Shown: positions 43,044-52,700 of the stretch, one piece after another
Position numbering within the stretch: the first letter of the stretch is position 1
How the letters are laid out: each line of letters starts with the position of its first letter
DNA from: an uncultured Bacteroidia bacterium
GTDB lineage: Bacteria > Bacteroidota > Bacteroidia > Bacteroidales > F082
Length of the DNA stretch: 63,124 nt
Direction of reading: 5' to 3'
Assembly: GCA_902783365.1 (NCBI GenBank)
Contig: CACZQL010000085.1
Coordinates: forward strand, 1-63,124
The notes under the pieces: model-generated
Seen by the model: only the letters and a program-made list of their open reading frames with translations
Told to the model about the DNA's origin: nothing
Databases searched by the model: none
Translations under genes and position numbers: made by a program

Positions 43044-43859
43044 ATGAGAAGATTTTTCATCATTTTGATAGGTTGCGTCCTTTTGTCGGGCGCGGCTTTC
43101 CCGCAAGGCAAGACCCGCAACATCAAGAAAGAGGTGGTGCCCACCATGATGTTCGGGGCCACCTACGCAGCGTTGCTGCCCGGATTCGACACCCGCACCG
43201 ACTATGGTTTCTCAAACACCATCGGGGGGAGCATGGTTTACAAAACCGACCACAACTGGCTCTTCACCGCCAACGGTAACCTGATTTTCGGCAACCAGCT
43301 GAAGAAGTCGAGGATTGAGATCATGGGAGAGGGCATCACCACCACGACCGGCGATGTTATCGGAGGAGGCGGGTTATACACCTCCATGGCCTTCTTCCAG
43401 CGGGGCCTGTTGCTCCAGGCGGAGGCAGGCAAGCTGTTTCCCTACCGTCCCAATCCCAACAGCGGGTTCTTCGTCCAGTTCGGCCTCGGCTATCTGATGA
43501 ACCGCATCAAAATCGAGTACCAGATTGAAGCCCAAAACGACCCTTATTGCCTGATCGACGATTACCAATACGGCTACGACCAGATGCGGGGCGGCCCGTC
43601 GCTGCACGCGGAGACCGGCTACCTGCTGATGAGCGACTCCCGGCTCTATAACTTCGCCGTCTCGCTGGAACTCACTTACGCCCGCACCAGGTCGCTCAGG
43701 GACTACGACTTCCGGGTGTTCTTCGACGACAACGGTCAGCCCTACACCATGGGATACAACGACAAGAGCAAGCGTTTCAACGACTTCTACTACGGCATTC
43801 GCATCAGCTGGTTCTTCCCCACCTACCAACGCCAGGCGGAAGCCTATTATTACAATTGA
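43044..43859 (+). CDS. Outer-membrane beta-barrel protein upstream of waaA
   Basis: 271 residues with signal peptide MRRFFIILIGCVLLSG to AAFPQ. Alternating strands (GGSMVYKTDHNWLFTANGN, GLLLQAEAGKLFPY, FFVQFGLGYLMNRIKI, FYYGIRISWFFP) fit a small OM barrel. One base separates its stop from the ATG of waaA, so translation is coupled. That suggests a role in envelope or lipid A-core biogenesis, but no family function is known to me. Confidence 0.65.
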   Translation: MRRFFIILIGCVLLSGAAFPQGKTRNIKKEVVPTMMFGATYAALLPGFDTRTDYGFSNTIGGSMVYKTDHNWLFTANGNLIFGNQLKKSRIEIMGEGITTTTGDVIGGGGLYTSMAFFQRGLLLQAEAGKLFPYRPNPNSGFFVQFGLGYLMNRIKIEYQIEAQNDPYCLIDDYQYGYDQMRGGPSLHAETGYLLMSDSRLYNFAVSLELTYARTRSLRDYDFRVFFDDNGQPYTMGYNDKSKRFNDFYYGIRISWFFPTYQRQAEAYYYN

Positions 43860-43860
43860 G

Positions 43861-45063
43861 ATGCCACTCGCCGAAGGACTATACAGCTTGGGCGTCCGCG
43901 CCTATTCGTTAAGCGTCCGCACCGCCGCCCTCCTGGGCAACGCCAAGGCCAGGCTTTGGACGGAAGGCCGCAAGGACTTCCCCGGGAATGGGCCCGACAA
44001 CGACGCTTGGGTATGGTTCCACGCCGCCTCGTTGGGCGAGTTTGAGCAAGGACGCCCCCTCATCGAGGCCCTCAAAGAACGTTATCCTCAGCTCAAGGTC
44101 TCCCTGAGCTTCTTCTCCCCCTCTGGATACGAGATCCGAAAGAATTACGCCCTGGCCGACGAAGTGCTGTACCTCCCCACCGACACCCGAGAAAACGCCC
44201 ACCGATGGGTGCAACGGCACCACTTTGTGGCCGCGTTTTTCATCAAATACGAGTTCTGGTTCCACTACATGGAAGCACTTTCCGACGCCCACATCCCCCT
44301 GTACTACATCTCGCTGATCCTCCAACCCAAGCAGTTTTTCTTCCAATGGTACGGAGGCTGGTTTCGGCGACAGTTGAAAAACGTAAGCCATTTCTTCGTG
44401 CAAGACGAGGCCACAAAGGAATTGCTGGAAGGCATCGGACTCCACAACGCGACGGTATGTGGCGACACCCGTTTCGACCGGGTGGCCGCCATCGCCCGAC
44501 AGGCCAAGCCCTTCCCCGAAGTGGAGGCCTTCATCCATGGCCGGCACTGCGTCATCGCCGGCAGCACCTGGCCACCCGACGAAAGGCTGCTCGCCGAGAC
44601 CCTGCCGAAACTGCCCGACAACTATTGCCTGATCGTGGCGCCCCACGACGTCTCCAAGGGACACGTCGCCGACATCAAGGAACTCTTCAAAGGACATCCC
44701 GACAAGGTGCTCATCATCGACACGGTCGGCATCCTCTCACAACTCTACCAGTACGCGCGGTTCGTCTATATCGGGGGCGGCTTCGGGGTGAACATCCACA
44801 ACATCCAAGAGCCGGTGAGTTTCGGCTGCCCGGTGGTCTTCGGCCCCAAGTACAGGAGTTTCAAGGAGGCCGTTGACTTGGTGGCGCTTGGCGGCGCCTA
44901 CAGTGTCAACGACCGCGAATCCCTGGAAAAGGTGTTCGACCGATGGATCCAGGAAGAAGATACCTGCGCCAAGGCCTCAAGGATTTGCAAGAATTATGTG
45001 GATTCGCAATTGGGAGCTACCGAAAAAATCCTCCGTCAGATCACATCCACTTTCTCCGTTTGA
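43861..45063 (+). CDS. waaA: Kdo transferase WaaA
   Basis: Transfers Kdo from CMP-Kdo to lipid A precursor at the inner membrane (GT30). 400 residues. The N-terminal Rossmann part has WFHAASLGEFEQGRPLIEAL and LSFFSPSGYEI; the middle has GDTRFDRV; the C-terminal GT-B half has IAGSTWPPDERLL, YIGGGFGVNIHNIQEP and FGPKYRSFKEA. Shares an operon with the preceding OM protein. The 3' end overlaps the convergent corA gene by 23 bp. Confidence 0.95.
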   Translation: MPLAEGLYSLGVRAYSLSVRTAALLGNAKARLWTEGRKDFPGNGPDNDAWVWFHAASLGEFEQGRPLIEALKERYPQLKVSLSFFSPSGYEIRKNYALADEVLYLPTDTRENAHRWVQRHHFVAAFFIKYEFWFHYMEALSDAHIPLYYISLILQPKQFFFQWYGGWFRRQLKNVSHFFVQDEATKELLEGIGLHNATVCGDTRFDRVAAIARQAKPFPEVEAFIHGRHCVIAGSTWPPDERLLAETLPKLPDNYCLIVAPHDVSKGHVADIKELFKGHPDKVLIIDTVGILSQLYQYARFVYIGGGFGVNIHNIQEPVSFGCPVVFGPKYRSFKEAVDLVALGGAYSVNDRESLEKVFDRWIQEEDTCAKASRICKNYVDSQLGATEKILRQITSTFSV

Positions 45064-45958
45064 AGATGTAGATAAACACCACGGCGACGACCACCATCAC
45101 GCCTAGAAGGCCGTAGAACGACCAGCCCTCGTTTTGGAAGGGCAGCGGCACGTTCATGCCATAAAGGCCGGTGATGAAGGTGAGCGGGAGGATGATGGAC
45201 GAGATGATGGTGAGGATCTTCATCGTCTCGTTGGTCTTGTTGGTCTGCATGGAGTCGAACGTCTGCGACAGGCCTTCGATCAACTCTTCGTAATCCTCGG
45301 TCATATCCCACACCTTCTGGTAGTAGTCGAGGATGTTGCCCCAGTAGTCTTCCATGTACTCCACGTCTTCGGTGAAGCCCTTGATCTTTCCGTTCTCGAA
45401 CATCTGCAAGAGCCGCAACTGCGGTTTGAAGATGGTGTTGATAAGGATGAGGTTCTTACGGGTGACGGAGATGCGTTCGATGATCTTCACCTGTTTCTCT
45501 TGCAGCAGCTCGCGGTTGATGAGCTCCACGTCGAGGCCTACCTTGCGGAGAAGATAGACCGACTCGGTGATGAGTTTCTCGAAGATGCGGTACAGTAACT
45601 TGTCGGAACTTTCGATGCCAAGGTCCTCCTCGCTTTGGAGGCGTTCCTCATATTCCTCGAAGAGTTGCGACACCCCCCAAGGATTTTTTTCTATAGAAAT
45701 AATGTAATCTTGACCCCAGAATAATTTTACTTCCTTAATTTTGACAAACTTGTTTTGGCGGTCAAAGTTGGGGAAATGGAGGATCAGGAAATAATAGTCG
45801 TCGTAGATATCGATTTTGGGGCGTTGGTTGACCGACTTGCAGTCTTCGATGTCGAGGGGGTGGAAATGGAAACGGTCCTTGAGAAACTCAAAGTCCTCCT
45901 CGCTCGGGTTGTTCAAGTGCCGCCATGTGATGGCTCCAATTTTTAGACTGTTGATCAT
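45041..45958 (-). CDS. corA: CorA-family divalent cation transporter
   Basis: 305 residues. A long cytoplasmic N-domain is followed by the stalk helix and two C-terminal membrane helices, with the selectivity motif GMN at 267-269 (GLYGMNVPLPF) and a basic end KRRKWM. Expected to move Mg2+ or Co2+ down its gradient as a pentamer. Overlaps the waaA 3' end. Promoter TATTTTTG at 45988-45995. Confidence 0.93.
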   Translation of the reverse strand: MINSLKIGAITWRHLNNPSEEDFEFLKDRFHFHPLDIEDCKSVNQRPKIDIYDDYYFLILHFPNFDRQNKFVKIKEVKLFWGQDYIISIEKNPWGVSQLFEEYEERLQSEEDLGIESSDKLLYRIFEKLITESVYLLRKVGLDVELINRELLQEKQVKIIERISVTRKNLILINTIFKPQLRLLQMFENGKIKGFTEDVEYMEDYWGNILDYYQKVWDMTEDYEELIEGLSQTFDSMQTNKTNETMKILTIISSIILPLTFITGLYGMNVPLPFQNEGWSFYGLLGVMVVVAVVFIYIFKRRKWM

Positions 45959-45987
45959 GACCTTGCCCCCTTTCTCTTAAAGCGATG

Positions 45988-45995
45988 CAAAAATA
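45988..45995 (-). promoter_or_regulatory. Promoter -7 box for corA
   Basis: TATTTTTG on the minus strand, 29 bp before the ATG. Confidence 0.5.
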
Positions 45996-46059
45996 GACAT
46001 TTTTTCCGAAAAAAAGCGATAAGCAAGAAAAAAACAGATGATATTTTGTAACAAGTTCT

Positions 46060-46067
46060 TATCTTTG
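46060..46067 (+). promoter_or_regulatory. Promoter -7 box for ruvA
   Basis: TATCTTTG, 23 bp before ATG 46091. Confidence 0.55.
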
Positions 46068-46090
46068 CAGTTTCAATACGAAGAGCAGAC

Positions 46091-46672
46091 ATGTACGCAT
46101 TCATTTCAGGGAAAATAGCCGAGATCACGCCCGCCTACGCCATTGTTGACAACAACGGGATAGGTTATTTCATCAACATCACGCTCAACACTTTCACCGC
46201 CATCGGGGAGCAGCAGCAGGTGAGGCTCTACACCCATCTCCAGGTGTTGGAGGACGCCCACAACCTGTTCGGTTTCTACACGGCGAAGGAGCGCGACATG
46301 TTTGAGATGCTGATCAGTGTGAGCGGCGTGGGGTGCAATACGGCACGTTTGATTCTTTCCTCGTTGACGGTCAATGAGTTAAGCACCGCCATCGCCAACG
46401 AGGAGACCAAAGTCATCCAAAATGTGAAAGGCATTGGCTCCAAGACGGCGCAGCGCATTGTGGTCGATTTGAAAGACAAGGTGAAAAAGACCGATTTCGA
46501 GGCAGAAAATCTTCCCGTCATAAACAATACCAACAAAGATGAAGCGTTATCTGCTTTAGTGATATTGGGTTTCAGCAAGATCGCCGCAGGAAAAGTGCTC
46601 GACAAGTTGCTCAAACAGCAGCCCGATGCCAGTGTGGAAGTGCTGATTCGAGAGGCGTTGAAAATGTTATAA
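46091..46672 (+). CDS. ruvA: Holliday junction-binding protein RuvA
   Basis: 193 residues, full length. The OB-fold domain I (MYAFISGKIAEITPAYAIVDNN) is followed by two HhH motifs (LISVSGVGCNTARLIL, IQNVKGIGSKTAQRIVVDLK) and a RuvB-binding domain III (ALSALVILGFSKIAAGKVLDKL). Lies 30 bp upstream of sprA, an arrangement common in Bacteroidota; the ruvA promoter may also feed sprA. Confidence 0.97.
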   Translation: MYAFISGKIAEITPAYAIVDNNGIGYFINITLNTFTAIGEQQQVRLYTHLQVLEDAHNLFGFYTAKERDMFEMLISVSGVGCNTARLILSSLTVNELSTAIANEETKVIQNVKGIGSKTAQRIVVDLKDKVKKTDFEAENLPVINNTNKDEALSALVILGFSKIAAGKVLDKLLKQQPDASVEVLIREALKML

Positions 46673-46702
46673 ACGATTTTAATCCATTGATTTCCAATCA
46701 TA

Positions 46703-49700
46703 ATGAAACGATATATCTTCCTTGTGCTATTTTTGGCGGTCCTGTTCCCGGGATTCGCCCAACAGCGTGACACCACCCAGCCGGTCTATCCCATCCCGGT
46801 TGACAACGGCGACCCCATGCAACAGCTCTACAACCAGTCGCCGCTGTATTTCAAGGACCCGACCAACATCAAGCATGAGGTCATCTACGACCCCCTCACA
46901 GGGCAATATACCTTCAAGAACAAGATCGGCGACTTTGAATACACCTCCCCGACCACGATGTCGCAAAAGGAATACTTCAACTACAAAAACCGCCAAGGCA
47001 TCATGGAATTCTGGAAGGAACGCCGGAGCCAAAACGCCCGCTCCACCACCGACGGAAGCTCCATCATCCCTCCCATCTACGTGGGCGGCGAGGCCTTCGA
47101 CATGATCTTCGGAAGCAACACCATCGACATCCGTCCCCAAGGCTCCGTTGACCTCACCTTCGGCATCAAGCACAACTACCGGGGCGACCCCTCGTTCAGC
47201 GAGAACATGCAGCATGTCACCAACTTCGACTTCGAGCAGGACATCCAGCTCAACGTCATCGCAAAGATCGGCGACAAAATCAACTTCAACATCAACAAGA
47301 ACACCAAGGCCACCTTCAACTACGAGGACCTGATGACCTTGAAATACCAAGGCAAGGAAGACGAAATCGTGCAGCTGCTCGAAGCCGGCGACGTGAGCTT
47401 CCCCTTGAACAGCACCCTCATCACCGGCACCCAAAGGCTCTTCGGCTTGAAGTCGAAGCTGAAGTTCGGAAAGACCACCATCACCTCGGTGGTGTCGTAC
47501 CAGGAAAGCGAGTCGAGAAACATCGCCGTGCAAGGCGGCGCCCAAACCAACGAGTTCGTCGTGAGCTGCCTCGACTACGAAGAAAACCGGCACTTCTTCC
47601 TCAGCCAGTACTTCAGGGACCAATACGAAGCCGCACTGGCCACCCTGCCCACCATCACCTCCAGCATCAACATCACCAAAATCGAGGTGTGGATCACCAA
47701 CACCAACTCGGCCACGCAAGACACCCGTAACATCTTGGCCCTCACCGACCTGGGTGAAGGCAAAAAGGCATGGATCTACAGCGACGAGGTGCAACCCGCC
47801 AACACCACCGTGATCTATCCGCGCAACGCCGCCAACGACATGCTGACCCGCATCGACACCACACAGATCCGCAACATCAGCTCGGTGACCAATTACATGT
47901 CGGGCGACCCCTTGCGCATCGGCAAGCAAGCCTATATGCACGCCGGACGCGACTTCGAGAAAATCGAGAACGCGCGCCGCTTGAGCTCCACCGAATACTC
48001 CCTCAACTCCAAACTGGGCTTCATCTCCCTCAACGTCATCCTCAACCCCAACCAGTCACTGGCCGTCGCCTACCAATACACCATCGTGGGCAGCGACCAA
48101 GTGTATCAGGTGGGTGAGTTCTCCGACCAAGGCATCAACACCCCCAACGTACTGGTGGCCAAACTGTTGAGAGGTACCACGGTGAACACCTCCATGCCCA
48201 TCTGGAACCTGATGATGAAAAACGTTTACAACATCAGGGCCTACCAGATCAGCGCGAACGACTTCATGCTGAACATCTTCTACAACGGCAACTCCAACAG
48301 CACCCCGATGGGTTACTTCACCGAGGGACCCGAGAACGTGAAGGGCGTCTCGCTGCTCCACCTCATGGGACTCGACAACCTCACCCAGCAGAACAACCCC
48401 ATCCCGGGCGGCGACGGCATGTTCGACTTCCTCCCCAACGCCCAGACCTCGGGAGGTACCATCAACAACGCCAACGGACGCATTTACTTCCCGGTGCTGG
48501 AGCCCTTCGGAAGCCATCTCCGCAAAGTGTTTTCCGAGAACATCGACCTGGCCAACAAATACGCCTTCGACTCCCTCTACACCATGACCAAGACCTCGGC
48601 GGAGCAGTTCTCCGAGAAAAACAAGTTTACCCTGCAAGGCTATTACTCGTCGCAGTCGGGCAGTGAGATCAGCCTGAACGCCATGAACGTGGCGCAAGGC
48701 TCGGTGACAGTGACGGCGGGCGGCAGGACCCTGGTGGAGAACGTCGATTACACGGTGGACTACACCCTGGGCCGCGTGTCGATCATCAACGAGGGCATCC
48801 TCAACTCCGGCACGCCCATCAACATCTCCCTGGAGAGCAACTCGGGCTTCAGCGCGCTGAAAAAGACCTTCCTGGGGTCGCGCATCGAGCATGAGTTCAA
48901 CCCCGACCTCCGGTTGGGCGGGACCATCCTATATTTGGGCGAGCGCTCCTACACGCAGAAAATCAACTACGGTGAGGAAGCCATCGCCAACACGATTTAC
49001 GGCTTCGACTTCAGCTACCATACCGACGCGCGCTGGCTCACCAACTTCATCGACAAGCTGCCGGGCATCAGCACCAAGGCCCCGTCGCGCATCAATATCG
49101 ACGGCGAGTTCGCGCGGTTCATCCCCGGGCTTTCCAAGTCGGCCAGCGAGCGAGGCACCTCTTACATCGACGACTTCGAGGGCGCCAAATCGACCATCGA
49201 CCTGAGGCTCTACAGCCAGTGGCATCTCGCCAGCACCCCGCAGAACCAAACCGACCTCTTCCCCGAAGCCGGACCGAACACCGGACTGGCCTACGGAAAG
49301 AACAGGGCCAGCCTCTCGTGGTTCACCATCGACCATACGGTGTTCTACGACCGCAGCGCCACCATCCGCCCGAGAAACATCACCAACGACGAGTTGTCGA
49401 AACACAGTGTGCGCCAAGTGCTTGAAAGCGAGATCTTTCCCAACAAGGACATCTCCGCCGGCACCCCGACCAACATCTCCGTGCTCAACCTGTCGTACTA
49501 TCCCTCCCTCAAAGGCCCCTACAACTACGACGTGCTGCCCAACCAATACTCCTCGGGTATCGACGAGGAAGGCGCGTTGAACAACCCCCAAAACCGCTGG
49601 GCCGGTATCATGAGAAGGATGGAGACCACCGACTTCGAGGCCACCAACATCGAATACATCGAATTCTGGTTGATGGACCCCTTCGCCGACCCCGAATACC

Positions 49701-52700
49701 AAAACAACCCCGGCAAGCTGTACATCAACCTGGGTGACATCTCGGAGGACATCCTCCGCGACGGACGCAAATACTACGAGAACGGAATGCCCGTCTCGGA
49801 GGAAGTCGTCAACGTTGACACCACCATTTGGGGACGCATCCCCACCATGCAGGACCTGGTGGGCACCTTCAGCACCAGCCCCGAAGCCCGTGAGTTCCAG
49901 GACGTCGGCTTCGACGGCCTCCGCGACGTGGACGAGCGCAGCTTCTTCGAGAGCAACTACCTCAGCGTCATCAGAGACCAATTCGGCGAATCATCCACCG
50001 CCTACCAACTCGCCCACGAGGACCCGTCGAGCGACAACTACCATTACTTCAGATCCACCGAATGGAACGACGACGACTTGCACAGCAGCATCCTCGAAAG
50101 ATACAAGAAATACAACGGTGTGGAGGGCAACTCCCCCTCGGAGACCCAACGCGTGGAGAGCTACACCACCAGCAACACCACCCTCCCCGACGGCGAAGAC
50201 ATCAACTCCGACAACACCCTCAGCGAGTCGGAACGCTACTACCAATACGAGATTGAACTCGACCCCAACAAGATGGTGGTGGGAAGCAACCACATCGCCG
50301 ATATCTATGAGGCGAACGACATCACTTTGGCCAACGGAGAACGCACCACCGTGAAATGGTACCAGTTCAGAGTGCCCATCAAACAACCCGACAAGGTGAT
50401 CGGACGCATCGACGACTACTCCTCCATCCGCTTCATGAGAATGTTCCTCCGCGGCTTCCAAAACCCCATCGTGCTGCGTTTCGCCACCCTCAACCTGGTG
50501 AAAGGCGAATGGAGAACCTACACCCAAAGCATCCAAGCCCCGGGCGAATACCAACCCAACGACATCGCCAACGGCACCACCATCGACATCTCCGCCGTGA
50601 ACATTGAAGAGAACGGACGCCGCTCACCGGTGCCCTACGTGATCCCCCCGGGCATCACCCAAGAACAGCTGGTGGGAACCACCGCCGTGACCAAACTCAA
50701 CGAACAGTCGCTCCAAATGAGCGTCAACAACCTCGTTGACGGCGACGCTCGGGCGATTTACAAGACCGCCGACTTCGACCTGCGCCAATACAAGTACCTG
50801 AAGATGTTCGTCCACGCCGAAAAAGCCCACGAAGAGGACCAACTCGACGACCAGGACCTCACCGTGTTCATGCGTCTCGGCACCGACTTCACCGAGAACT
50901 ACTACGAATACGAAATCCCCCTGAAGATCACGCCATGGTACACCGCCTTCACCAACAAAGACGGCATCTGGCCTGAAATCAACAACATGGACATCGAATT
51001 GGAGGACCTCGTGGCGGTCAAGTCGAACCGCAACGCCGCCATGAACCAGCCCGGCAGCGACGTGAGGCTGAACTTCATCTACTCAGAGCGTTTCAAGAAA
51101 GGCACCGTCGATGGCAAGGACTACTATCACACCATCAAGGTGATTGGTAACCCGAGCATCAGTGACGTGGAGGCCATCATGGTCGGTGTCAGGAACCCGA
51201 AACGGCAGAACCTCGACAACGGCCTCGACGACGGCGAGGCCAAGAGCGCCATCATCTGGATCAACGAGCTGCGTCTCACCGAGTTAAGCAGCAAGGGAGG
51301 CTATGCTGGCACCGGTCGCTTGGAGGCCACCCTAGCCGACTTAGGACGCTTGGTGGTGTCCGGCTCCTACAGCTCGGGAGGCTTCGGCTCCTTGGACAGC
51401 CGCGTCACCTCCAACACCTTCGAGGCCCACTCCCAGTTCAGCGTCTCCACCGACCTGGAACTCGGGAAATTCTTCGACGGCTCCGGACTACGACTCCCCC
51501 TGCATGTGGACTACGGCAAAAACGTCACCACCCCCCTCTACAACCCCTACGACCCCGACATCAAGCTCAACGACGCCCTCTCCATCATGAACACCCAGCG
51601 GGAACGCGACTCGCTCACCTCCATCGTCCACGACATGACCCAGTTCAAGAACATCAACCTGATGAACGTCAGGAAAGAACGTGTGGCCAAGAAAAACAAG
51701 AAAAACGACCCCGCGGCTGCCGCAGCCGCCGCCCAGGGCGACAACGACCGTGACCCCAACAGGGGCCTGCGAGGTGGCAACGTCCCCACCATGCACATCT
51801 ACGATATCGAGAACTTCAACCTCTCCTTCTCCTACAGCGAGACCAACCAGGAGAACACCGACATCGAATACTACAACGTCAGGACCTACCGTGGCACCCT
51901 GGCCTACAACTACGTGAACAACCCGAAGAACGTACAGCCCTTCTCCAAAGCCAAATGGGCCTCCAGCAAGTACCTCGCCCTCATCAAGGACATCAACTTC
52001 TACTACCTGCCCAAGAGCATCACCTTCAACACGGAGATGTACCGCTACTATTCGGAGAAACTGCTCCGCAACAAGAGCGGCGGCGCCATCATCATCAACC
52101 CCACCTACTCGAAACAATGGGACTGGAAACGCAACTTCCAGTTCCGCCACGACCTCACCCGGGGACTGAGTTTGGAATACGCCGCCGAGGCCCAAGCCTA
52201 TGTGTATGAGCCGGCGGGCAACCCCGACAAAGGCACCGAGGAATGGAAGCTGAACCAAGACACCATCAAGAGCGAGCTCAAACACCTCGGCTCCATGTCG
52301 CGGTTCCACCAAACCGTCAACGCCAACTACACCGTGCCCATCAACAAGCTGCCCCTGCTCGACTGGGTCACCGCCAACGTCACCTACCAAGGCCAGTACT
52401 TCTGGACCGCCTCCGCCCAGTCCATCCAAAAACGCCTGGGCAACACCATTGAGAACCAACACTCCATCCAAGGCAGTGGCAACCTTGACTTCACCAAGAT
52501 CTACAACACCATCCCCTACCTTAAGAAACTCAACGTGCCCGCCCGGAGAAACAACCGGCCCAACAACGGCAAGGACGGCAAGACCAACAAGCGGGGCGAC
52601 AAGGAAAAGGACGGCAAGGACGGCAAAGACGGCCAAAGCAACGACAGCATCGTCATCAAGCCCAAGGTGAACTACGGCAAGATCATCCTCGACGGAGGCC